This document shows, piece by piece, positions 55,601 through 64,000 of a stretch of DNA of 64,000 nucleotides (its first letter is position 1; every line of letters starts with the position of its first letter). Origin of the DNA: Haliclystus octoradiatus (Eukaryota; Cnidaria; Staurozoa; Stauromedusae; Haliclystidae); the NCBI GenBank assembly GCA_916610825.1, contig OU744452.1, positions 4,809,543 to 4,873,542 of the forward strand, read 5' to 3'. A program made the position numbers and the translations under genes. The notes beneath the pieces are model-generated. The model did no database searches. It saw only the letters and a program-made list of their open reading frames with translations, and had not been told where the DNA came from.

Positions 55601-57060
55601 AAACACCTGGAGCCTTTTTTTAAAAATGGGGGAATATACACTCCCTGGTTCACATCGTTTGCATGTTCCTGTATCGTGGTGGCTAGCCTAGTTGTCACCC
55701 TCTGGACTTCATCATAAGAAATTGAAAGCTGGAGGTCATGCAGAGCCTCGATTTCTGATTTACTTCTGCTATTCCTATATGTCATCAAACCAAGTCCTAC
55801 TGTCAATGGAGTCTGTCTGCATTTTCTAAAAGAGCTGTGTTCAGGGGCATGATAATTAACTTGCCGTGTAGTTCTATATGAGCTAATAACATGCTGAGAA
55901 ACAGTATTTGATGAATGATGTATCTCTTTCGATCGTACAGCATTCAAGTCTGTTCGGGAACCACCAATTACCCATTTAAAAAACTGCTGCAACTTTTTGG
56001 GAGTTTCAAAATCATTAAAAGAACCTGTGAATCTCCATTCTTTCATATCCTCAAGTTCTTTTCTCAATATTTTAGCAGCAATGAATAATTTATCAACTTC
56101 ATTTTCACAACTATTTTCATGAAAGTCATTGACAATGGATGATTTTGTAACCGATGACAATACCAATTCTGGTTTTGGTCCCCTCTTGACGAAGTCAATA
56201 TATGGCACTTTTTCTATTAATTTTGCCTTAATATGAGGTTTGAAATTAGTGCCTTCTTCAAATACTACATTATTTTCTTTAAGAAGTGACATGTATGTGC
56301 TGTGAAGCTGATTCATATCAAGGGTTTTATTAGGCACATTTAAGAGACATTTAACAATATTAACGATTTCAATATCACAAATTACCTTGAAAATATGCTC
56401 AAAACTCTCTAATTCTAGTCTATGTTTAAATAAACTTTCCAAATTTCTTGTCTCTTTTCTCAGACAAATCGTATGATATTTCATATTTTGTGAAAAGGCA
56501 TCTTTAGCTTCAGAAAGTAGAGCCAGACGTGCACGCACATTGACATCATTACTATAGACCTTAAAGTCTAGGAATTTCTGCCCCATTACTGATGTCACAA
56601 CCTTGTGCAAATCACTCTCTGCCATTTCATTGCTGTCTTTTTGACAAAAAACACATTTATTTTCATCAAAACCAATTCTCATTTTTATTGGCGGTGAACC
56701 ACAATCTGCACCAAGACTTGATCTACCTGTTTGACGACTCTCATTTTCAGGATCTACTGTTATTTCATATTTTTGCTGTGCTCTTTTAAGCTTAAATTTG
56801 CTACAAAGATTTTGGTAACATTTTCGATGGTAAGAATGAACAGGTCTGTGCACATCATTTGTTGAAAACAAGGATAATGATTCTGCTCTTGGTAAGGTAT
56901 CACAATATTGACCAATTGCAGCCCAATCTTTACTGAAATTCAAAATGCTTTGTAACGACGTTTCAGTAAAGACTGTTAAACTTTCACTCGTTTTTGAATT
57001 ACAAATGACACATTTTTCCATTATGGAAGGATCAACATCTAACCCCAAAAATACAATCAA
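52644..57060 (-). pseudogene. Family X: large unnamed protein with a predicted FEN1/XPG-like nuclease core, two frameshifts
   Basis: Three overlapping minus frames (57,060-54,901, 55,114-54,167 and 54,170-52,644) follow one another as one protein of about 1,460 residues; breaks lie near 54,945 and 54,228, each consistent with one missing base. Part 1 has Cys/His clusters (CVICNS and HRKCYQNLC; CVFCQKD and HTICLRKE), TVGLGLMTYRNSRSK (~425) and FAIDNIDFGGD (~497). Part 2 has LDGDLYDRAVKL, LGSLHIIIAALKCLG and DVYGSAVVRQIL. Part 3 holds acidic motifs in the order LLVDAMCVVN, RVLFDQY, CLEEGDQM, SVDTDVFVILLSD and AFKGTDNTGTF (about 53,456, 53,328, 53,018, 52,938 and 52,777), the pattern of the FEN1/XPG active site. 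I recall similar uncharacterised multi-copy proteins in cnidarians, molluscs and fish. The Cys-rich end usual for them is missing. Nuclease activity and a mobile nature are inferences. Confidence 0.7.
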
Positions 57061-58364
57061 TTACTTATCAGAGCAGAAACTATAACTTAAATCACAAACA
57101 GTCTAATAATGTAGGTTGATAAAGTTATGTGATAACTTGTGGTAATTCAAAATGATCAAAATCTGTAAATTCTAATGGAACACTATGCGGCATGCAGCAT
57201 TAAAATTGATTAAGCGTCAATCAGTTAAAGAAACTACGCACATATACTATACGTAAATATAAATTTATCTGTGATAGTGAGATACTATAGATAAAAATTG
57301 GTCTTGGTCCCCTACAAATAGAACTTGAAATACGAAAAGTACATTTTCTGACTCTTGTGACTTTCAGAATTTGTGAAAAAAGACTAAGATAACCAATGAA
57401 AGCAATCCAATAAAAAATACAAACTTTAACACAGCAATAAAAACAGTCAACGCTTGATTAAAATCGTTTTCCAGTTGTAATTGAATAATAGGTTATACAA
57501 TATATATGCAATCTATTTTGATTACAAAATCTTGCCTTCCAAAATTCAAATTCGTGCTCAAAAAGTAGCATTATGATTTTGCTTCGATTTGATGAAATTC
57601 ATGGGAAAATATCAGAAAGAGGCACAAGTTTTTTCATCAAAGCAGTGAAATTTCTCTTGGATTTAATTGTTGCAACAGGTAGTTTTGGAGATGGATTTAA
57701 ATGGCAAAATGTTGACCAAAAAAGTGGGCAACAGGCTAAAAATGTTGAGTACAACCTTATCTTCAATGATTACTTGAAAAATTGCTTTTGGCAAAATGTA
57801 TAAAGTAGAGCTGCCATATCAACGTATGCCACCTGACTAGTGCTATCAGAGCATAGTTCACGGAAAGTATGAACTATTTAGTTTAGAACATAGCCAGCCC
57901 CGATTTGTGACTGTTAGGGACGTTTTTTCAGAGCATTTTCTGATCTTTACAATCCATGATCAAGTATGTAATTCTCCTATTTTCATGACGTCCCAGGAAG
58001 AAAGATGAGTCGAGAGCTGTACACTTGCCTTTTTTAAATCAACTAAAAGATGCGAGGAAATTTATATTTCTCTCGGATTTCTCTTCTTGGAATTAAAAGA
58101 ATGGATGCTTAACATTGTTTTCAGCTTTCATAGTCATTGATTCTTATCTTTAAACAATATTTTCTATGTTCTTATGTGTGTTCAAATTGCAAGAATAAAT
58201 TGTAGCAGATCCTTGATATGTTCTAAGATCAAATAGCTGTCGTAGTTCGAAAATCGGCAGGAACTTTACAATTCAATGACTTTATAACTTCAAATGATGT
58301 ACTTGTGAGGCATCGTCAAGTAACGCTTTGAGTACTGTAATCGATGCTATGGAAGACCCTTGAT
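57061..58364. other. Upstream region of family X and repeat D copy 2
   Basis: No gene recognised. 57,835-57,995 is an inverted, diverged copy of repeat D (TGCTATCAGAGCATAGTTCA, CGGAAAGTATGAACT, then TTCTCCTATTTTCATGACGT). A 76-codon plus ORF at 57,573-57,803 has no recognisable motif. Confidence 0.45.
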
Positions 58365-59490
58365 TGTTACTAAGAGGTAATCAAGTTGTAATCCCTCATT
58401 TGGGCGTGAAGAGCACCATTTCACAATTATCATCTGTTTGGTTGCCTGGTATAACTTCCGATGCTAAAAGCTGCTGTTAAACGTTGCAAAATTGTATAGG
58501 CCTACAAGCACAAGAAAGTATTGCAAATTTAGAATTACAGCCATCTGGTGTGCTACTACCATGGCATACTACTGCTGCTGATCTATTTAACATTAATAAA
58601 AAAGCCTACTTATCCATCGTTGATTACGGATCCCTGTTTTCCAAAGGTGTCTCTGTTATCACGGGAAAACACAATCAAATAATTGATGCGTCTGGGTATT
58701 TATTCTGTTCAAATGGGCCTACTCGTGAGATGATGACAGATAACGACTCACAATTTACATACAAAGAACTTAGAGTTTTTGTAATGCCTGGGGTGTACGC
58801 ATCAGGCACTTAGCACCACACTATGCTAGATGAAATGGAATGGTTCAGCGCTTTTGTAGAATGTTTGAAAGTTGTTGGCATGTTTGGGATACCTCTCAAG
58901 CAAAGATTACTTGGGGGTTATTTACATTAAGAACTGTGTACCATCGTAGGCTACTATAGGCACTACACATATGCATGCTCTAATGGGTAGGAAAGGTATT
59001 ACTCCTATTCCAGCATGATTACATTTCAGAACAGCAGAACATAATGACCATCAATTAGCTGCGAAGATGGCAATGAAAATATGACATGATAAACTGAAAG
59101 GGGTAGGCCTATTATCGCTACCCACTCCAAATATCGGTGAGCGTGTTACTTATAGAGCTGCCAACGATTTAGTGAGTGGGGAAATTAAGATTGCCACTGC
59201 AAGACGTTAGAAGTCACAACAAAGAAGGGCAACGTGTTAAGTTGAGCACATGTGCAGTTGATTACACCCACTCGTCAAAGAAAATCTGTGCTACTAATAA
59301 TAATATAAATAATCCCGAGCCATTTTCTAATGAAGTACAACGTATTACTAGTTCAGGACGTGTGTCCAAACCCACTGCCGGATTAACCCATAGTAGGGGG
59401 GCAATTCCATGTGAGGCGAAACCAAGAAAATTTATAAGCGTCAAAAATAAACTAGCGATATCAGTCACAATTTTCATGATTTTGGAATAA
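58365..59490 (+). pseudogene. Ty3/gypsy integrase fragment, second family
   Basis: The start region reads as the zinc-binding lead-in (RGNQVVIPHLGVKSTISQL, WLPGITSDAK, with one extra base). The open frame 58,484-58,813 carries the core: WHTTAADLFNINKKAYLSI, VDYGS (first Asp in DLF), MTDNDSQFTYKEL (second Asp). After a stop the remaining core decays. Near 59,120-59,210 the C-terminal part is readable (PNIGERVTYRAANDLVSGEI), then ITSSGRVSKPTAGL. No LTRs are seen, and the sequence differs from the gypsy element at 10-25 kb. It is a dead fragment. Confidence 0.75.
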
Positions 59491-60039
59491 TAAATACTTA
59501 TATTGTTGTATTGTCGACTTTTTTACAAATATATCTCAATTTAATATGATGAAATTGACTGTTTTGGGGAGCGCGTTGTGATGGCCACTTGCAGATTTCG
59601 AAAATTATGACGATTAAAAATTTCATGTTTGGCTTTGTTTCTTTGTTAATTTTTCATTAAAAATAACTTTTGCTAATCAGAACATGTGTATTCAATATAA
59701 AAGAGTGGTTTAAACAGAAAAAATGATAGTGTATTACCTTAAAAGTAGCCAATGTTTTAGTCCGCTGCAAGGTAGCTCAAGTCATTGACGACGAAGTCAA
59801 GGAACTTTTGTTTACTCCACAGCATGAGGCTGAATTGAAAAATCCTTTTGCATACATAATATTTGGTTAATAATTAACAGTTTTGGCGGGAAATCGATGA
59901 CTCATTGACGACGTCATGCTCCAAAACATTAGAACTAACTCCCAGTATTTTGTAGATGACGTAATGCGGCCAGATAAAATTTGAACGCAAGAGGCGGGTC
60001 TTGAAAAAGGATTCTAAAATAAACTAGAATGATCGAATG
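59491..60039. other. Non-coding stretch
   Basis: No gene recognised. The words TCATTGACGACG (59,783 and 59,903) and similar recur but form no array. Confidence 0.35.
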
Positions 60040-60580
60040 AATCCTCAAAATTTGATTGGTCGCTGAGCGTGTTTCAAATCTCGATGAAACATCATCATGG
60101 TTGAAACATGGTTGCTACCCAAAACAAAGTAATCAAAACATTCAAAATGGCAGAACAAGTAAACTTCAGTTTCGGATATGATTTTTCCAACAATAATAAT
60201 ATGAATGCTGGTAGGTTTTGTAAAAAAACCGATGAAGAAATTGACGAGCTTTTGTTGAGTTCAAGTGCAAAGTCAACCAAATACAAAACTTCCCACGCAA
60301 TAAAAATATTCAAAGGTAAATTGCTTTTTAAATTATTATCAAAATACAACAATACGAGTATTATTAATTGACGAGTCTAGAAATTGACGAGTCTACGTTG
60401 ATAGGAATTCGTTATGGTTTAGAGCGCCACAACACAACACAAGATCAACACAACAACAGTAGCACTACGAGCAGCGTCAACGTGTCCTTGCCCTCGGAAG
60501 CAGGTCCATCCAATAATTCTGTACAATCGTTGTTCAATAACTGCACGATCGGTTCGGTGAGCGTTCATTACAACAGTTAA
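60040..60580 (+). pseudogene. Crypton-like copy 4, internally deleted
   Basis: An ATTTGATTGGTCGCTGAGCG box (60,048-60,067) lies about 90 bp before the ATG at 60,147. Exon 1 (60,147-60,315) encodes MAEQVNFSFGYDFSNNNN to AIKIFKG and ends at a good donor (CAAAG|GTAAAT). Exon 2 (from about 60,365) keeps only TLIGIRYGLERH and jumps directly to the Ser/Asn-rich C-terminal tail (SSVNVSLPSEAGPSNNS), ending NCTIGSVSVHYNS and TAA at 60,578-60,580. The whole catalytic domain (about 250 residues) is gone, while the promoter module, intron and tail remain. The precise excision of the middle is typical of non-autonomous derivatives, but chance deletion is possible. Confidence 0.75.
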
Positions 60581-60945
60581 ACCACTTTTAAATTATACTC
60601 AAATTGTTACTTGTTATTAGTTTCAAATGTTTTTTGATTAAGTTCAATTGAATCATAGTTAATAGAGACGATTAAATTCCACAAAACACTTGTGTCATTT
60701 ATGTGTAGTATCCTTTGCACAAGTTCAGTCCTTCCAAAATATAATGGCCGAAATTTCAGCGGTAATCTCACAAGGAGTCTAAGCCAGCGTTATCACGTGA
60801 TTCAAATAATGATTTTCATTGGATTATATTCCGTTCGATTTATTCGTGATATGAAGTGACAGTTTTTGTTGGAAAGTCAAAACATAAACATCATGAAATC
60901 GGGAAATCTTAATTAACAACGAAGTCTGGTTTGTTCATTTTAGAA

Positions 60946-61137
60946 AAGCGTTCATGCACGGGTTTTGCCGTGCTTCATCACGATTTACCTGCACTCGTGA
61001 TGTTGGGAAGACACTCGGGAAGCTAGAATATCCTCGCCTACGGCTCGGATATTCATTACGCTTCACTCGTGTCTTCCCAACATCACTCGTGCAGGTAAAT
61101 CGTGATGAAGCACGGCAACCCGTGCATGAACCCCTTA
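60946..61137. mobile_element. Palindromic (foldback) MITE, 190 bp
   Basis: Arms of about 75 bp: TTCATGCACGGGTTTTGCCG, TGCTTCATCACGATTTACCT and GCACTCGTGATGTTGGGAAG on the left are answered in inverse order by CTTCCCAACATCACTCGTGC, AGGTAAATCGTGATGAAGCA and CGGCAACCCGTGCATGAA. The centre contains CCTCGCCTACGGCTCGGATA. Its core words link it to repeat family A. Confidence 0.85.
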
Positions 61138-62263
61138 GTGAAACAAAAAAGACACCGCCTACCCGCTTACAGACATAACACCTATTTCGCTAATTCTTTG
61201 ATCGCGCATTACTGTCACAACAAATCTAATTTGTCAAACAAAAACTTCTAAAGCGAAAACATTCCACTATACTTGTATAAGCAAATTGAAATTGAATGTT
61301 AAGGTTCATTGTTAAATTTAATCGTTCAAAATGTTCAAAGTGTTTTTTATTTAGGTTGGTTTTCGTGATTAATTAAACTCACGCATTGCTGTCATTACCA
61401 TAGCTACGAAGCTGATATTGGATTCTATTCAACACAGAGCCGGACTATAATAATTTATCCGTGTAGTTCCGTATCTAATTTAATAATTTATCTCTCTGCC
61501 TTCACTCACTTTGAAATCCATATTACAATTATTTAGTCTGAAAACCTTTATAAAATGAAAACATTTGCTATACTGTAATCATGATGTAGTCATATCGCAA
61601 AAGCAGCATATTATGGGCCTGGTTTATAACAAGCAAGTCTGTGTCAGTACCGGGGAAATTAATGAGTTTTAACAATATCAAATTGATAACTTCCCGAGTG
61701 TTGGGGTACAGGTGCATTAGGATATGAGTTAGACTAAAACCTGTAAATACATTTGGAACAAAAACAGGAAATACCATGACATGCTGCTACAACACAGTTA
61801 ATTAAAATACTTGATTATAATATCACATTTTTGTAAATTATCTATCTTTTGTAAACATCTATTCTGTATTTTGTAGCGTTGTATTTAATATTTATTTTAA
61901 CTCTTTCAATACGGATGTTCAACGTTTTTACAGGATTTCTGAATACATAATGATTATACTGTATGCTCTTATGTAATTGATATTTTTTAACTGCCAATAC
62001 ATTCAGCTCAATTTTTACGATGATATGATATTGTATTCATTTGATGTACGGATGACACATTTACTAGCAGAAGTCACTGCATAGAACAGGAACAGTCATG
62101 TTGTGATATAATATATAGACCGGGATATAGACTGAGTTGATCAGAAATCTAGCATATATTCATAGCCAAAACATAACACAATCACTTTTCAAAAGTTTCC
62201 CAGCTATCCGTAACCTTAATTTGATACATCTGTATAGTTATTTTATTACGTATAATTATCATT
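61138..62263. other. Upstream region of the family Y gene
   Basis: AT-rich, no gene recognised. The promoter of the following gene may lie here, but no clear element is visible. Confidence 0.35.
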
Positions 62264-64000
62264 ATGCCTCCTGTATCTGCTAAAGACCGTCTAGCAAAAC
62301 GTCGTGCTAATTTGAAGGCCGACCCAGAAGCTCACGAAAAGTATTTAAAACAGCAATGTGATTATAAGAGAAAAAGCAGAGCAAAGATTGTAGAGAAAAC
62401 AACTCAAGACGAACTGGCTCACATCCGTCACAAGTCAAAACTGGCAGTTAGGGAAAGTAGAGCACGAAAAAAAGCAGCTTCTACAAGCTGCACCTCGTCT
62501 TCTGCAAGATCACCGTACAGGACTACCCAAGGTAAAGGGAAAGCTGTACGAAAAGCGTTTTCTGTGTTGCCAGATTCTCCAAATAAAAGACGGTGCGTTA
62601 TTGGAGAATTAGCCATAAATGAAGGAATAGCATTAATCCTGTCTGGAAGTTCGTCATCTACGATATCAGTATCTCCTCGAAGCATTGACGCTGCTGTAAG
62701 AGAAAGGGTAGAAAAGTTTTATGAGAGAGATGATGTGTCTGTTCAGACTCCTGGTGTCAAACAATCTATGATTGTCTGTGAAAAAGACAGTCGTGGAAAG
62801 ACTCTCAGTAAGACAACGATCCAGCTAAGGTATTTACTGATGTCTCTCCAAGAGGCCTTTGCTATGTATAAAAAAGATAACCCTGAAGACAAAATTGGAA
62901 AAAGTAAGTTTTGCGAGTTACGCCCTAATCATGTGAAGTTATTTAACGACATTCCACACAACGTATGCGTGTGCGGCTACCATGAAAATGTCAGACATTT
63001 ATTATTATCTTTGGCTCCGTATACTACTCTTGAGAAAGACTTTCAGGGATTTATCAAACAAGTCACATGTGATGACACATTGGAGAAATGCATGTACCGA
63101 GAATGCGAGACTTGTAAATTAAAGTTGGATGATTTTGAGCCCACGACAGCAGCTACCACGCCCATAAATTACATACAATGGGAAAATGAGGATGACAGTA
63201 GCACGCAGGAGAAAGTGCATTTGTCTGGTAGTGTGATGGAGATATTCGCAGAACTTAAACGGAAACTAACATACTTTCTTTGGCACACATATGTAAAGAG
63301 ACAACAGCCAAAATACATGAAAGAAAAGATCCAATGGTAAAAATATTGTAGTGCAAGTAGATTTTGCTGAAAACGGGTCGATTTGCCAGCAAAATGAAAT
63401 ATAGTCGGCCCACTGGACACACGGACAAGCTACAATTTTTACCGCCCACGCATGGGTTGACAATAACGTCAAAGAAAGTATGGTTATCATCTCGGACTTT
63501 CTGCAGCACAATAAACATAGTGTTTATGTATTTATGCTGCATATTCTGAACTACCTAACTAATGCACAATACTCTGACATTGACTCTGAAACCATTGATG
63601 TGTTCAGTGATGGGGCAGCATCGCAACTTAAACAGAGGTTCCTCTTTTCAAACTTATACAATTGGAAAACAAAATTTTGTCTTAAAGGCCTCAATTGGAA
63701 TTTCGTCGCCACATCCCATGGCAAAGGGGTAGTGGATGGAATTGGAGGGACAGTCAAGAGGGCAGTATGGCGACACGTCAGGAGCTCAGGAATTATCATA
63801 AATAACGCGAAACAGTACGCTAAAGTGGCGGAAGAAAGATGCCCTAATATTAACGTAAAGTTTATTTCCGCTGAAAAAGTTAATGAACAAACAATCGAAC
63901 TTGGTACTATTTGGGAAATTGTACGAGCAGTACCAAATACTAAAAAAATGCATTGTATTCGCCCAATTGATCAGTCTCAGATTGAGGTAGCGGGAACGTC
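62264..64000 (+). pseudogene. Family Y: unnamed transposase-like gene, one frameshift and one stop, runs off the window
   Basis: ATG at 62,264 opens 358 codons to TAA 63,338-63,340. A basic leader (AKDRLAKRRANLKADPEAHE, KYLKQQCDYKRKSRAK) is followed by KGKAVRKAFSVLPDSPNKRR, KIGKSKFCELRPNHVKLF and a Cys/His cluster (PHNVCVCGYHENVRHLL, VTCDDTLEKCMYRECETCK) that looks zinc-binding. A frame change at about 63,330 leads to an open frame reaching the window end, with one TAG (63,388-63,390). That frame carries IVVQVDFAEN (Asp at 63,360), DVFSDGAASQLKQRF (Asp at 63,609) and ATSHGKGVVDGIGGTVKRAV (Asp at 63,735). The aspartates are 83 and 42 residues apart, acceptable for an RNase-H-fold transposase. 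I know sequences of this type as uncharacterised multi-copy proteins of invertebrates, with no accepted name. The transposase role is an inference. Confidence 0.7.

Noticed and set aside
57573-57803. 76-codon plus-strand ORF
   Set aside because: No start context, motifs or neighbours support it, and its length is expected by chance in such AT-rich DNA.

Overview
This is an AT-rich animal (metazoan) genomic segment that consists almost entirely of transposable-element insertions, most of them decayed. The evidence for an animal source is a C2H2 zinc-finger gene with TGEKP linkers, an L2-like LINE, two BEL/Pao elements, Ty3/gypsy elements, animal-type Crypton (DUF3504/QRICH1-ZMYM-like) tyrosine-recombinase genes, GT-AG introns, foldback MITEs and a tRNA-derived SINE head. 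The mixture suits a marine invertebrate (a tunicate or another non-vertebrate deuterostome, a cnidarian or a mollusc are all possible), but the species cannot be fixed from the sequence. Nothing bacterial is present: no operons, no ribosome binding sites, no CRISPR.

Layout. 1-262: start of an unrecognised protein on the minus strand, cut by the window edge. 1.4-3.4 kb: short dispersed repeats and a broken Crypton-like gene (copy 1, minus). 3.6-9.9 kb: a second Crypton-like gene (copy 3, plus) split by an L2-like LINE whose long ORF has one nonsense codon; the block is bracketed by an inverted repeat. 9,962-25,404: a Ty3/gypsy element with 205/204-bp LTRs and a perfect 5-bp target duplication (GTGAT). 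Inside it sits a younger BEL/Pao element (11,746-24,141, minus) with near-identical 337-bp LTRs. That element is itself split by a 5.9-kb foreign block carrying a 178-bp tandem array (15.3-16.5 kb), a 0.75-kb element with 54-bp inverted repeats, and a degenerate short-repeat array. 26,058-33,016: a second, frameshifted BEL/Pao element with 478/475-bp LTRs and target duplication ATGAC. 35-38.4 kb: a LINE fragment, a tRNA-derived SINE and Crypton-like copy 2. 40.6-41.0 kb: an orphan cysteine-rich 3' exon. 42.3-44.7 kb: the only convincing host gene, an 11-finger zinc-finger protein. 47.0-49.3 kb: a 2.2-kb compound microsatellite. 50-52.5 kb: decayed coding pieces. 52.6-57.1 kb: a large unnamed gene (family X) broken by two frameshifts. 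58.4-59.5 kb: a gypsy integrase fragment. 60.1-60.6 kb: an internally deleted Crypton-like copy 4. 62.3-64.0 kb: a second unnamed transposase-like gene (family Y), whose decayed sibling lies at 50.1-50.8 kb.

Most interesting material. (i) Family X has an arrangement of acidic motifs that I read as an FEN1/XPG-type (PIN-like) nuclease core behind Cys/His clusters; the orphan Cys-rich exon at 40.6 kb looks like the C-terminal part of another member. (ii) Family Y has a CxC/H/C cluster and three aspartates spaced like an RNase-H-fold transposase. (iii) The Crypton-like copies share a conserved CCAAT-box 5' module, one example of which stands alone. The genes do not form a pathway. They record successive insertions, with LTR divergence giving relative ages (BEL1 youngest, gypsy host element older).
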